From Aurantimicrobium sp. MWH-Uga1 (lineage in GTDB: Bacteria; Actinomycetota; Actinomycetes; Actinomycetales; Microbacteriaceae): a stretch of DNA of 64,000 bases. The position numbers and the translations under genes were made by a program. How positions within the stretch are numbered: position 1 is the first letter of the stretch; each line of letters opens with the position of its first letter. The stretch is taken from assembly GCF_003325955.1 (NCBI RefSeq), contig NZ_CP030929.1:1426001-1490000 (forward strand), written 5' to 3'. Below the pieces are notes generated by a model, which ran no database searches, was not told where the DNA came from, and was given only the letters and a program-made list of their open reading frames with translations. This document shows, in pieces, positions 35,582 to 45,363 of the stretch.

Positions 35582-36391
35582 CTACTTTGATTTTTCTGCG
35601 TACTCTTTGGCTTTGTTAGAAACGTCTTTAGCGTAATTATTTGAGGCGTTGTAACCTCGAAGTGCCTTGCGCCAGCCTTCTGGTGTGGAGAGATCTCCCC
35701 CACTAAAACACAGGTATCTTCCCGCGGCGAACGCAGAGTCATCAATGTTTTGGCCGTCTTCAATTCCGTCACCATTTCCATCACTGTGCCAGGCAGCCCA
35801 GGTTGGTGGAATGAATTGCATGGGGCCGACAGCGCGGTCAAATTCTGCGGTGCCATCAAAATTGCCGTCGTCAAAATCGGGAAGGGCTTTGGTGTTGTTT
35901 TTGCCATCAAGTGGAATGCCATAAATGGGCTCACTCATGTTTCCGTCACTCTTGACCTTGCCGCCAAAAATCGTCCCATGGCGCGATTCCACCCAACCAA
36001 TTCCAGCAAGAGTATTCCAGGAAAGCTTGCACTCCGGCTTGTAGGCATTCAGTTGCAAAGCAACACCCGCATACGCAGTGAGCACCCGCTTGGGAATTCC
36101 AGTTTTTTCTGACGTGGTTTTCACCCAGGCAGGATCTGCCAACCCCGCAACAGGGGAGTTAGCCAAGTCATAGTTTGTGACCCCCTCCTTCACAGGAGGG
36201 AGCGCTGCAGCCCCCGGAAGGAGTGAAACAGCAAACTCGTCAACTGTAGGAGTGGGAGTGGGAGTTGCTGTTGGTGTGTTCTCAGCAACGGACGATTGGC
36301 CTCCTACACACGAAGTGAACCACCAGATTCCCAGCACAAACACCGCAAACACCGTAAGTGTGCGGTTACGTCTAACGCGTCGAGAAGCCAT
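35582..36391 (-). CDS. Secreted lytic transglycosylase (MltB/SLT_2-like)
   Basis: 269 aa. Signal-type N-terminus (basic RRVRRNRT, then a hydrophobic stretch ending IWWFTSC; the Cys may be lipidated) and a Thr/Pro linker. The catalytic domain contains LSWNTLAGIGWVESRHGTIFGG with the acid Glu, and FDRAVGPMQFIPPTWAAWHSDGNGDGIEDGQNIDDSAFAAGRYLC, typical of the lytic murein transglycosylase B type. It cleaves the glycan strands of peptidoglycan outside the membrane. Monocistronic, downstream of the tRNA-Tyr. Confidence 0.9.
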   Translation of the reverse strand: MASRRVRRNRTLTVFAVFVLGIWWFTSCVGGQSSVAENTPTATPTPTPTVDEFAVSLLPGAAALPPVKEGVTNYDLANSPVAGLADPAWVKTTSEKTGIPKRVLTAYAGVALQLNAYKPECKLSWNTLAGIGWVESRHGTIFGGKVKSDGNMSEPIYGIPLDGKNNTKALPDFDDGNFDGTAEFDRAVGPMQFIPPTWAAWHSDGNGDGIEDGQNIDDSAFAAGRYLCFSGGDLSTPEGWRKALRGYNASNNYAKDVSNKAKEYAEKSK

Positions 36392-36456
36392 GTCCTTCCA
36401 TTCTGAGGGGCACAGCTGACAATCTGCCGAAGGCTGGGCTTAGATAACATGGACTC

Positions 36457-36945
36457 ATGGCAGATTCATCTTTTGACGTAGTAAGCAAGGTCGACAAAAT
36501 GGAGACCGATAACGCACTCAACCAGGCAGTTAAAGAGGTTGAACAGCGCTATGACTTCAAGAACGTAGGCGCTTCCATTGAATGGAGCGGCGAAAAGATT
36601 CTCATGAAGGCAAACTCAGAAGAACGAGTCAAAGCCATCCTTGACGTTTTTGAGCAAAAGCTCATCAAGCGTGGAATCTCGCTACGTAGTCTTGACGCAG
36701 GTGACCCCTTCCCCTCGGGTAAGGAATTCCGCATCGAAGCCAAAATGAAAGAGGGCATCGATCAGGAAAACGCAAAGAAAGTCACCAAGCTCATTCGTGA
36801 CGAGGGCCCCAAGTCTGTCAAAGCACAGATTCAGGGCGATGAAGTGCGTGTTTCTTCAAAGAGCCGCGATGACCTGCAGGCAACCATGGCGCTGCTGAAG
36901 AACGCAGACCTTCCTGTTGCTCTGCAGTTTGTGAACTTCCGCTAA
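36457..36945 (+). CDS. YajQ-family nucleotide-binding protein
   Basis: 162 aa, normal size. [35 protein letters not shown] is the family's opening, and the C-terminal half has [51 protein letters not shown]. YajQ proteins bind cyclic di-GMP in Xanthomonas and RNA-like ligands elsewhere; the cellular role in actinobacteria is not settled. Stands alone on the plus strand. Confidence 0.95.
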   Translation: MADSSFDVVSKVDKMETDNALNQAVKEVEQRYDFKNVGASIEWSGEKILMKANSEERVKAILDVFEQKLIKRGISLRSLDAGDPFPSGKEFRIEAKMKEGIDQENAKKVTKLIRDEGPKSVKAQIQGDEVRVSSKSRDDLQATMALLKNADLPVALQFVNFR

Positions 36946-36955
36946 ATCTCAAGGC

Positions 36956-38521
36956 TTATTTGAAGCCGAGTATTTGCTCACCCCACGCCTTGCGAATATC
37001 CCCATCGGGATCGTTTTCGATGGAATCGGTTCCGTTGATAATGAGTGTGGCGCGTGTGGTTTCGTCATAGCGCGGCCAGGTGAGGTCTTGCCCAGTTTCA
37101 GAATCCACAGTTTGGGGATTTGAAGTTCTGGCAAAACTGGTCCACCGTGCCTGAATTCGCTGGGAAATAACCCACGCTTCTTTCAGCCCACCCAACCTAA
37201 ACTGCAGTGCCTTCTTATTCATCTTCTGTGGCAGGGTTCCAAAGACATAGGGCAGCTCAGTAGCGTGACTTGCCCCAATACCCAGCAGTTTCATTAGTGG
37301 TGGCGCTTGATCAAAGCGATACATCCACGTCGGCGCCACCTGTGAGTGGGCTTCAGCGACCCAGACCGAAGGCATGCGGAATCCCGCATCGCGGGAGATT
37401 TCCATCGCGCCTTTTTGTTTAGGGAAATCAGGATAAGCATCCAGTATCCGTTCTTCATCAAAGTTCTTGTCTGGATGGTCCTTGGACATCAGGTCGAACA
37501 TTTCTTGGATGCTGGATTCACTTATGGGCATCAGGGGTGATTTCATCATTTTGAACAAAGCTGCTTCGTCTTTATTCGTTCCGATAACCAAAGGAATCTT
37601 ATGTTGCTGTCCGTTACGGAATGTTTGCACTGGGTAGTAAGGCACAAAAGTTCCGTCCACAATGGGTGCAAAAGCAACTGTTCCCGGCCAGGTCAACGAT
37701 ACGTGGTCAAGTAATGTGGTTGTGAAGGATGCCAACGTCTTGGCATCGGTTTCACGCAAGTAGTGTGGGGCGTCTTCTGTGCTCACACCCATCAACTCGA
37801 GATAAGCATGTGCAACAAGCGCAGCTCGTTCTGGTTTATAGACACTGGTTGCTGGTGAGCTTTCCGCTATCGCTTTGTGGAAGAGCCCTTTCGCCTCGGG
37901 CATCGTCATCAACGTGGTGACACAACCACCACCAGCCGATTCGCCAAAGAGGGTGACGTCATCAGGGTCTCCACCAAAAGCAGCGATGTTGTTTTTCACC
38001 CACTGCAACGCAAGAACAAGGTCAGTCAACCCCATATTGCTTTCAAAGCTGGGGTCGATGGAACTGAAATCTAACCATCCGAGAGCACCAAGTCGATAGT
38101 TCACGGTGACGATGATGACGTCACCGTTTTCTGCCAAAGAGTGACCGTTATAGACGGCTTGTGAGGAGAAACCGATGAAATATGCGCCGCCGTGAATCCA
38201 GACCATGACGGACTTTGGTTTATCTCCAGGCTTGGTGATGGGTGCCCAAATATTGAGGTTGAGGCAGTCCTCATCAATCTCAACACCGGCAGGAATCGGG
38301 ATGAGCTTCGTGGGCTCTTGGGGCGCAATATTCCCAAACTCAAGGGCGTCCCTCGTTCCCTGCCAGGGCTCAACTGGCACAGACCTGCGATAGCGCAGGT
38401 CTCCTATGGGTGCTTTGCCATAGGGGACACCCAACCAGCGATGAGTGTTTCCATCTTGCGTGCCGCGCACCACTCCTGCAGTGGTCTGAACTAAGAGTGA
38501 GGGATCTGAAAATGCGTCCAT
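36956..38521 (-). CDS. Type B carboxylesterase
   Basis: 521 aa, the full carboxylesterase/cholinesterase fold. VRGTQDGNTHRWLGVPYGKAPIGDLRYRRS is the entry block, EDCLNLNIWAP the second signature, VMVWIHGGAYFIG the oxyanion hole and GESAGGGCVTTL the nucleophilic-Ser elbow. A charge-relay Glu (KDEAALF) and His (ASHATELPYVFG) follow. No signal peptide, so probably cytoplasmic and of broad ester specificity (p-nitrobenzyl esterase-like). The next gene upstream is another alpha/beta hydrolase three bases away, in one operon. Confidence 0.93.
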   Translation of the reverse strand: MDAFSDPSLLVQTTAGVVRGTQDGNTHRWLGVPYGKAPIGDLRYRRSVPVEPWQGTRDALEFGNIAPQEPTKLIPIPAGVEIDEDCLNLNIWAPITKPGDKPKSVMVWIHGGAYFIGFSSQAVYNGHSLAENGDVIIVTVNYRLGALGWLDFSSIDPSFESNMGLTDLVLALQWVKNNIAAFGGDPDDVTLFGESAGGGCVTTLMTMPEAKGLFHKAIAESSPATSVYKPERAALVAHAYLELMGVSTEDAPHYLRETDAKTLASFTTTLLDHVSLTWPGTVAFAPIVDGTFVPYYPVQTFRNGQQHKIPLVIGTNKDEAALFKMMKSPLMPISESSIQEMFDLMSKDHPDKNFDEERILDAYPDFPKQKGAMEISRDAGFRMPSVWVAEAHSQVAPTWMYRFDQAPPLMKLLGIGASHATELPYVFGTLPQKMNKKALQFRLGGLKEAWVISQRIQARWTSFARTSNPQTVDSETGQDLTWPRYDETTRATLIINGTDSIENDPDGDIRKAWGEQILGFK

Positions 38522-38524
38522 GTT

Positions 38525-39598
38525 CTAAAGGTAGGCCTTCAACCAGCGAGTAAGTTCATCAAATGCTTTCTGCCTAACCGGACGTGCAGACAAAATGACA
38601 TCGTGCATCGCATTCTCAATGCGGGAAAGGGTGATCAGTTTGCCCAGCTGGTGAACGCGGGCAGCAACAATATTTACATCGATAGCCACGTCCGCTTTCT
38701 TCATTTCCGGGCTCCACCTGGGTACGAGCAAACTCCGGGTTGAAAGCCAGGTGAAAACCGGGACATCAATATTCAGTCCTGCTGCAACTTTGGCGTGACC
38801 TGTCAGGATGGCGTTCAACCATGCAGGACGAACGGGGAAGCCATGCTCTGGTCTCCACTCAGGATTGAATTCCCATTCACCATCTTTGTGGATATCAATG
38901 GTGCGAGAGTAAAAACCGAAATCAATGCTGGGCATAGGGGCTTTGGGGTTTAATTTGGTTCCCGCTCTGAGCACTGGTGTGACAAGTGCACGTGCAGCTG
39001 CAGTGAGCTGGTATTCCAGCCAGGGGCTGTTCAACACCACGGCATCGGCTCGACCTGGGTTCCGATCTGCCCACAAACTGACCACAAGCCCTCCGGTGGA
39101 GTGCCCCATCAACACAAGTTTCCTACCTGAAGCTGCGCGCGAATCAGAGTGTGACTTTTCGGTGCCGTGCCCCATGACTTCGAGCGCATATTCGATTTCT
39201 TCGTCATAGTCCGAGAGGTCTTGGATAAATCCTTCGGATTGGCCAGGCCGAAGGCTGCGCCCATATTTGCGTAAATCAAGCGCATAAAACTGTGCACCCT
39301 GCGAGCGCCAGTACTCAGCCAAATTCTTTTGGAAAAAATAGTCAGACCAACCATGGATGTAGAGCACATCAGTGTTGGTAGCAACCTGGTCTGATTTCCC
39401 CGTCATTCTGGAGAAGAAGGTAGAGGCCTTAGGTGGCAACGCCTTGACCAAAGTGGCAACTACCTCTCCCTCAGCATCTGGTTTGAGTTTGAGGGTTGCT
39501 TGGAGATACCCAATGCCTAATACGTCGGGTTCCCAGGTGACTGACTTATCCACATTTCCATTGTGTACCCGAAATATGTTGTGTGACTGTGAATTCAC
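38525..39598 (-). CDS. Alpha/beta hydrolase (serine aminopeptidase/monoglyceride-lipase-like)
   Basis: 357 aa. LYIHGWSDYFFQKNLAEYWRSQGAQFYALDLRKYGRSLRPGQ is the HG oxyanion and cap region of Hydrolase_4 proteins; KLVLMGHSTGGLVVSLWADR contains the nucleophile Ser; the late MHDVILSARP carries the catalytic His. Known relatives act on acylglycerols or peptides. No transmembrane segment or signal peptide. It is co-transcribed with the type B esterase, so the pair may serve lipid or ester turnover. Confidence 0.88.
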   Translation of the reverse strand: MNSQSHNIFRVHNGNVDKSVTWEPDVLGIGYLQATLKLKPDAEGEVVATLVKALPPKASTFFSRMTGKSDQVATNTDVLYIHGWSDYFFQKNLAEYWRSQGAQFYALDLRKYGRSLRPGQSEGFIQDLSDYDEEIEYALEVMGHGTEKSHSDSRAASGRKLVLMGHSTGGLVVSLWADRNPGRADAVVLNSPWLEYQLTAAARALVTPVLRAGTKLNPKAPMPSIDFGFYSRTIDIHKDGEWEFNPEWRPEHGFPVRPAWLNAILTGHAKVAAGLNIDVPVFTWLSTRSLLVPRWSPEMKKADVAIDVNIVAARVHQLGKLITLSRIENAMHDVILSARPVRQKAFDELTRWLKAYL

Positions 39599-39708
39599 GG
39601 ATTAGCATCATATAGTGAGGAAATCCTCAGTAAATCAGGCTACGAACTATCAATTTCGCCAGTAAATTCTCAAATTTGCTACTTATTTCGTATCCGCAAA
39701 GGAAAATG

Positions 39709-41064
39709 ATGATCGACAGAAACCGTTTAGCTGAACTCTTTGACCGCGAGCGCGCCACCTTCACGGCATCGCACCCCAAGTCACAGGCTGCCTACGAAAA
39801 CGCAACCCACCTCTTTGGGCGCGTTCCCATGACCTGGATGAACAAGAAGGCTGGTGGATTCCCCATTTACCTTGACCGCGCCAAAGGAAACCGGGTGTGG
39901 GATATTGACGGTCACGAATACATTGACTTTGCTCTCGGAGACACCGGTTCGATGGCTGGCCACTCCAACCCTGACGTTGTTGCCGCCATCAAGAAGCGTG
40001 TTGACGAACAGGGTGGCCTCACCACCATGCTTCCCACCGAAGACGCAGAGTGGGTAGGTGCAGAACTTTCACGCCGCTTTGGAATGGATAAATGGAGCTT
40101 TTCTCTCACGGCAACTGATGCCAACCGCTGGGCTATTCGATTAGTGCGTGCACTGACCGGACGCAGCAAGATTCTGTTCCACTCCTACTGCTACCACGGA
40201 TCGGTTGATGAATCCTTAATTGTGGTGGGACCTGACGGTCATGGAATGAGCCGCCCAGGTAACGTGGGTGAACCCGTCGATGTCACCATGACGAGCCGTG
40301 TTGCCGAGTTCAACGACCTTGAGATGCTCGAGCGAGAACTTGCCAACGGTGACGTTGCTGCAGTTCTGATTGAACCAGCGCTCACTAACATCGGCATTGT
40401 GCTGCCAGATCCTGGCTACCACGAAGGTGTTCGTGCGCTCACGCGCAAATACGGAACCCTCCTGATCATTGATGAGACCCACACTTTCTCTGCAGGCCCT
40501 GGGGGTATGACACAGCGTGACAACCTAGAGCCCGACATTGTGATTATTGGTAAGTCCATTGCTGGCGGTATTCCCACTGGCGCCTATGGCCTCAGTGCAG
40601 ACTTTGCTGAGAAGGCACTCGCGCGCACCGACCTGGACTTAGTCGACATGGGTGGTGTTGGTGGAACCCTTGCCGGTAACCCGCTCTCAGTTGCTGCCAT
40701 GCGCGCAACTCTCGAAAACGTGCTCACTGAGGAAGCTTTCGAGACGATGATTGCCACCGCCACGGTGTTCAACGATGGCGTGCAAGCACTCTTTGACAAG
40801 TACGACCTGCCATGGTCGATCAACCAGTTGGGAGCTCGAGCTGAGTACCGCTTTGCTAAGCCCTACCCCAAGAACGGTACAGAGGCGAACGCTGCCGCAG
40901 ACGGTGAGCTCGAGGACTTCCTGCACCTCTACCTGGCAAACCGCGGCATCTTGCTCACTCCCTTCCACAACATGGCTTTGATGTGTCCAACCACCTCGGT
41001 GGAGGATGTTCAGAAGCACCACGAAGTTTTCGAAGAAGCAATCAAAGAATTGTTGGGACAATAG
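39709..41064 (+). CDS. Class III aminotransferase, glutamate-1-semialdehyde-aminomutase-like
   Basis: 451 aa from the ATG at 39709, five bases after AAAGGA (an adjacent ATG at 39706 is too close). PLP features: LLIIDETHTF with Asp255 and IIGKSIAGGIPTGAYG with Lys282 as the Schiff base. The opening GGFPIYLDRAKGNRVWDIDGHEYIDFALGD resembles HemL-like enzymes, but the classic heme-pathway context is absent. A second class III aminotransferase follows after 4 bases, so they form a two-step or two-subunit amine pathway of unknown substrate. Confidence 0.85.
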   Translation: MIDRNRLAELFDRERATFTASHPKSQAAYENATHLFGRVPMTWMNKKAGGFPIYLDRAKGNRVWDIDGHEYIDFALGDTGSMAGHSNPDVVAAIKKRVDEQGGLTTMLPTEDAEWVGAELSRRFGMDKWSFSLTATDANRWAIRLVRALTGRSKILFHSYCYHGSVDESLIVVGPDGHGMSRPGNVGEPVDVTMTSRVAEFNDLEMLERELANGDVAAVLIEPALTNIGIVLPDPGYHEGVRALTRKYGTLLIIDETHTFSAGPGGMTQRDNLEPDIVIIGKSIAGGIPTGAYGLSADFAEKALARTDLDLVDMGGVGGTLAGNPLSVAAMRATLENVLTEEAFETMIATATVFNDGVQALFDKYDLPWSINQLGARAEYRFAKPYPKNGTEANAAADGELEDFLHLYLANRGILLTPFHNMALMCPTTSVEDVQKHHEVFEEAIKELLGQ

Positions 41065-41068
41065 GCTC

Positions 41069-42394
41069 ATGACTGAATCACCGTTGATGCACCCTGCCGA
41101 TAACGCCACCGTACGCGAGGCAGACACCAGTAACGTCTTCCACTCGTGGTCTGCGCAGGGAACACTAGCTCCCTTCGTGATTGCCGGGGGGAAGGGTGCA
41201 CGGGTCTGGGATTACGAGGGCAACACTTACCTCGATTTCTCGTCCATGTTGGTCAATGTGAACATTGGCCACCAGCATCCTAAGGTGATTGCCGCCATCA
41301 AAGCTCAAGCTGATGTGCTCACTACGGTGGCGCCAGCACACGCGAACAATGTTCGTGCGCTGGCAGCACAGAAGATCCTTTCACACGCCCCCGAGGGTTT
41401 CGAGAAAGTCTTCTTCACCAACGGTGGGGCCGACGCGAATGAGAACGCGATCCGCATGGCACGTTTGCACACAGGGCGTGACAAGGTCATTTCGTTCTAT
41501 CGCTCCTACCACGGCAACACGGGTGCAGCGATTGTGTCCACTGGTGACTGGCGACGAATTCCTAATGAATACTCACGTGGCCACAAGCACGTCTTTGGCC
41601 CCTACCTCTACCGTTCTGAATACTGGGCAACCACTCCTGAGCAAGAGTCAGAGCGTGCTCTGCACTTTCTCGAGCGCACCATTCAAGCAGAAGGTCCTGC
41701 AAGCATTGCCGCCTTCCTGATTGAATCCGTTCCTGGCACAGCTGGAATCCTCACTCCCCCACCTGGGTTCTTGAAGGGAGTTCGCGCCCTGGCCGATAAA
41801 TACGGCATCGTATTGATCTTGGATGAGGTTATGGCGGGCTTTGGTCGCACCGGTGAATGGTTTGCCTTCAATGCCTTCGATGTGGTCCCTGACCTCATTA
41901 CCTTTGCCAAGGGTGTGAACTCTGGTTACATTCCCGTAGGTGGCGTCATCATCAGTTCAGAGATTGCTCATGCATTCGATGAGCGCGTATTCCCTGGCGG
42001 TCTTACTTACTCTGGACACCCTCTGGCCTGCGCAACTATCGTTGCCACTATCGAGGCGATGGAAGAAGAGAGGGTCGTCGAGAACTCCAAGCACATTGGG
42101 GAAACCGTTCTTGGCCCCGGTCTGAACGCACTCAAGGACAAGCACCAGATCATCGGTGATGTTCGTGGTTCTGGAGTGTTCTGGGCTGTTGAATTCGTGA
42201 CAAACCGCGACACGAAAGAGCCCGTCGACGCTGCCTGGATGGGCAAGCTCAAGGCAGCTCTCATGGCTCACAAGCTTCTGCCTTTCATGGCTGATAACCG
42301 TCTCCACGTTGTTCCACCCTGTGTTGTTACAGAGGACGAGGCACGTGAAGGCCTGGCCATTATTGATGCAGTCTTGACAGAGCTTGCTGCCTGA
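41069..42394 (+). CDS. Class III aminotransferase (taurine/omega-amino-acid:pyruvate-like)
   Basis: 441 aa from the ATG at 41069; the longer frame would overlap the previous gene by 60 bases. VFFTNGGADANENAIRMAR, the ILDEVMAGFGRTGEWFAF block with Asp252 and DLITFAKGVNSGYIPVGGV with Lys281 are hallmarks of omega-aminotransferases. Closest by eye to taurine:pyruvate, beta-alanine and aspartate-aminotransferase-family members. Four bases separate it from the GSA-like aminotransferase; a strong terminator follows. The substrate is not decidable from sequence. Confidence 0.85.
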   Translation: MTESPLMHPADNATVREADTSNVFHSWSAQGTLAPFVIAGGKGARVWDYEGNTYLDFSSMLVNVNIGHQHPKVIAAIKAQADVLTTVAPAHANNVRALAAQKILSHAPEGFEKVFFTNGGADANENAIRMARLHTGRDKVISFYRSYHGNTGAAIVSTGDWRRIPNEYSRGHKHVFGPYLYRSEYWATTPEQESERALHFLERTIQAEGPASIAAFLIESVPGTAGILTPPPGFLKGVRALADKYGIVLILDEVMAGFGRTGEWFAFNAFDVVPDLITFAKGVNSGYIPVGGVIISSEIAHAFDERVFPGGLTYSGHPLACATIVATIEAMEEERVVENSKHIGETVLGPGLNALKDKHQIIGDVRGSGVFWAVEFVTNRDTKEPVDAAWMGKLKAALMAHKLLPFMADNRLHVVPPCVVTEDEAREGLAIIDAVLTELAA

Positions 42395-42405
42395 ATACCA
42401 GAAAT

Positions 42406-42441
42406 AGATGGAACCCCTCTCAAACGAGAGGGGTTCCATCT
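42406..42441. terminator. Bidirectional terminator
   Basis: Perfect 16-bp stem AGATGGAACCCCTCTC around AAAC, between the convergent aminotransferase and pstB genes. Confidence 0.9.
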
Positions 42442-42455
42442 CTATGGCGTGATGA

Positions 42456-43235
42456 TTATCCGAAACGACCTGAGATGTAGTCCTCAGTTGCCTGAACGTG
42501 AGGGTTCTCAAAGATTGTGGTGGTGTCATCAAACTCGATGAGCTTCCCTGGTTCACCAGTTCCGGCAATGTTGAAGAAAGCGGTCTTGTCTGACACACGT
42601 GATGCCTGCTGCATGTTGTGGGTCACGATGACGATTGTGTACTTCGCCTTGAGCTCTTCGATGAGGTCCTCAATAGCCAGTGTTGAGATGGGGTCCAGTG
42701 CCGAACAGGGCTCATCCATCAGAATCACCTCAGGTGACACGGCAATCGCGCGTGCAATACACAAACGCTGTTGCTGACCACCTGAAAGACCAGAACCAGG
42801 AAGGTCTAGACGATCCTTGACTTCCTTCCAGAGGTTGGCTCCCTTGAGGGATTTCTCAACGAGGTGGTCGGCATCTGATTTTGACATTTTCTTGTTGTTG
42901 AGCTTCACGCCGGCAAGAACGTTGTCCTTGATGGACATGGTGGGGAAAGGGTTTGGGCGCTGGAACACCATGCCGACCTGGCGGCGAACCATGACGGGGT
43001 CCACATCAGCGTCATAGAGGTTCTTGCCATCGATGAGGACTTCACCTTCAACACTTGCACCAGGAATAACCTCGTGCATGCGGTTGAGTGTGCGCAGGAA
43101 GGTTGACTTGCCACAACCCGAGGGGCCAATGAAGGCGGTAACGGTGCGAGGCTCGATGGTGAGCGAGACGTCTTCTACGGCCTTGAACTTGCCGTAGTAA
43201 ACGTTGAGGTCTTTGACTTCGATGCGCTTAGACAC
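42456..43235 (-). CDS. pstB: Phosphate ABC transporter ATP-binding protein
   Basis: 259 aa, standard PstB length. Walker [10 protein letters not shown] with Lys43, Q-loop [14 protein letters not shown], signature [16 protein letters not shown], Walker [17 protein letters not shown] and the switch His in [16 protein letters not shown]. It powers Pi import through PstA/PstC. Last gene of pstSCAB, 26 bases after pstA, and ends at a bidirectional terminator. Confidence 0.97.
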   Translation of the reverse strand: MSKRIEVKDLNVYYGKFKAVEDVSLTIEPRTVTAFIGPSGCGKSTFLRTLNRMHEVIPGASVEGEVLIDGKNLYDADVDPVMVRRQVGMVFQRPNPFPTMSIKDNVLAGVKLNNKKMSKSDADHLVEKSLKGANLWKEVKDRLDLPGSGLSGGQQQRLCIARAIAVSPEVILMDEPCSALDPISTLAIEDLIEELKAKYTIVIVTHNMQQASRVSDKTAFFNIAGTGEPGKLIEFDDTTTIFENPHVQATEDYISGRFG

Positions 43236-43261
43236 AGGTTTTCCTTCTGGTGTGGTGAAAC

Positions 43262-44332
43262 TTAGCGGAGGCCTTTAGGAGCCAGGAGTTTAGAGACAAG
43301 TCGGGCAATAAGGTTCAACGCCATGACGATCAAGATCAGCACCAAGGCGCCTGTCCATGCGCGGTCGATATATGCCTGAGCATCAGAGCCTTGGCTGGCA
43401 TATTGGGTGTACACAAATACAGGCAGTGTTGCCATGCGATCTGAGAACAGGTTGTAGTTCATGCTCGTGCTCATACCCACGATGATCAGAAGCGGTGCTG
43501 TTTCACCAATGATGCGGGAGATAGACAGCATCACACCGGTGATGATTCCCGCAATGGAGGTGGGAATGACGATTTTGACAATTGTCAGCCACTTGGGAAC
43601 ACCCAGTGCATAGGAGGCTTCACGCAGCTCGTTCGGAACGAGCTTGAGCATTTCTTCTGTAGAGCGAACCACAACTGGAATCATCAAGATTGAGAGGGCA
43701 ACCGCGCCACCAATACCGAAACGAATTCCGGGACCAAAGAAGATTGCAAACAGTGCGAAGGCGAACAAACCAGCAACAATCGAAGGAATTCCTGTCATCA
43801 CATCGACAAAGAAGGTGATGGCTTTAGCCAGGCGGCCCTTTCCGTATTCGACTAAATAAATGGCGGTCATAATTCCGATGGGAACCGAAATTATTGTCGC
43901 TGCCAGGGTGATTTCTAACGTTCCAATAATGGCGTGAAGGCCACCACCGCCAGCACCCACGACGTTGCGCATGGAGGAGTTGAAGAAGGTGGCATCGAAG
44001 CGAGGAAGACCGTTGACCACTGCGGTGTAGACCAAAGAAATCAAAGGCAGCAAAGCCACAATGAATGCCGTGGTGACCAAACCAGTAGCAAGACGGTCAG
44101 ATGCTTTGCGACGCCCTTCAACGATGCGAGAAAGAATGTAGGAAAGGAGAACAAAGAGCACTGCTGATACGAACACAGCAGCGACAATGTTGAATCCTTC
44201 GGAGATGCCGGCCGCCATGAGCACACCAAAAACGCCAAAGGCAACAAGTGCACTCACACCAGCGGTTGCCCACAAAGTGAGCTGAGAGAGGCGGCGTGCG
44301 CTCGTCGGAGCGGGAACAACGAGGGCGGACAT
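43262..44332 (-). CDS. pstA: Phosphate ABC transporter permease PstA
   Basis: 356 aa. Two N-terminal helices precede the six-helix transporter core; the EAA-type loop [43 protein letters not shown] contacts Pst[17 protein letters not shown] is the conserved PstA membrane motif. It overlaps pstC by one base. The 60-residue extra N-terminus is usual in actinobacterial PstA. Confidence 0.96.
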   Translation of the reverse strand: MSALVVPAPTSARRLSQLTLWATAGVSALVAFGVFGVLMAAGISEGFNIVAAVFVSAVLFVLLSYILSRIVEGRRKASDRLATGLVTTAFIVALLPLISLVYTAVVNGLPRFDATFFNSSMRNVVGAGGGGLHAIIGTLEITLAATIISVPIGIMTAIYLVEYGKGRLAKAITFFVDVMTGIPSIVAGLFAFALFAIFFGPGIRFGIGGAVALSILMIPVVVRSTEEMLKLVPNELREASYALGVPKWLTIVKIVIPTSIAGIITGVMLSISRIIGETAPLLIIVGMSTSMNYNLFSDRMATLPVFVYTQYASQGSDAQAYIDRAWTGALVLILIVMALNLIARLVSKLLAPKGLR

Positions 44333-45276
44333 TAGTTAGCTCCCGAGAATGCCTTGCGGCGGTTGATCACCATACGAGCCAATGAGTTCACCAGCAAGGT
44401 GATGAGGAACAAAATCAAACCTGTCGCGATAAGCACGTTGACCCCGAGATCGTGTGCTTCAGGGAAGTTCAACGCAATGTTTGCTGCGATGGTCGTGGGG
44501 TTTTGTGATTGTAGAAGTGCGAAAGAAATAATCACCGAGGGTGAGAGCACCATTGCGACAGCCATGGTTTCTCCGAGTGCACGACCCAGGCCAAGCATGG
44601 TGGCGGAGATGATTCCAGGGCGTGCAAAGGGAAGAACAGCTGTCTGAATCATTTCCCAGCGAGTAGCACCCAACGCGAGAGCTGCCTCTTCATGCAGAAC
44701 GGGAGTTTGTAAAAAGATTTCACGAGTAATCGCTGTAATGATGGGCAAAATCATGACCGCCAAGACGATTGCGACAGTCAAGATAGTTCGACCAGTTCCT
44801 GATACTGGGCCAGCAAAGATAGGAATCCAGCCGAGGTTATCGACCATCCACGAGAAGAAGGGTTGAACAGCTGGAGCCAGAACAGTGATTCCCCATAAGC
44901 CAAACACAACCGAAGGAACAGCTGCGAGCAGGTCAATGATGTAACCAAGACCTTGAGCGAGCTTGCGGGGCGCAAAGTGAGAGATGAACAGGGCAATGCC
45001 GATGGCGAATGGAACAGAGATCAGCAGTGCTAGAGCTGCAGCCCACACAGTTCCGAAGACTAAAGGGATGACATACGCCCAGAAGCCTTCGCCTTCTCCT
45101 ACTTTGGAAGGGTCTGCGACGAAAGCGGGGATGCTTTGAGCAATGAGGAAGATAGCAACTGCAGCGAGGACCGCGAGGATAAGAGAACCTGCAACGAGGC
45201 TAGAAGTGGAGAAAACTTTGTCTCCACGGCGACTGGGTGCTTTGACCTGAGTCGGTTCTTGAACGTCGATAGCCAC
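44332..45276 (-). CDS. pstC: Phosphate ABC transporter permease PstC
   Basis: 314 aa, six core helices. SLVAGSLILAVLAAVAIFLIAQSIPAF is TM1; the cytoplasmic EAA loop is LHEEAALALGATRWEMIQTAVLPFARPGIISATMLGLGRALGETMAV, the part that binds PstB. Pairs with PstA to form the Pi channel. It is separated from pstS by a stem-loop at 45312-45353, which is expected to let the binding protein be made in excess. Confidence 0.96.
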   Translation of the reverse strand: MAIDVQEPTQVKAPSRRGDKVFSTSSLVAGSLILAVLAAVAIFLIAQSIPAFVADPSKVGEGEGFWAYVIPLVFGTVWAAALALLISVPFAIGIALFISHFAPRKLAQGLGYIIDLLAAVPSVVFGLWGITVLAPAVQPFFSWMVDNLGWIPIFAGPVSGTGRTILTVAIVLAVMILPIITAITREIFLQTPVLHEEAALALGATRWEMIQTAVLPFARPGIISATMLGLGRALGETMAVAMVLSPSVIISFALLQSQNPTTIAANIALNFPEAHDLGVNVLIATGLILFLITLLVNSLARMVINRRKAFSGAN

Positions 45277-45311
45277 GAGTCCTTCTTACTGCAAAATTAG
45301 GGATTTGGGTA

Positions 45312-45353
45312 ATGCCCGGCTCAGAGAATCTTGAGATTCCCCAAGCCGGGCAT
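45312..45353 (-). terminator. Stem-loop between pstS and pstC
   Basis: ATGCCCGGCT pairs with AGCCGGGCAT; the loop contains a second small stem (GAATCTTGAGATTC). There is no T-run, so it probably stabilises the pstS mRNA or partly terminates before pstC. Confidence 0.7.
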
Positions 45354-45363
45354 CAGAAGGTAA

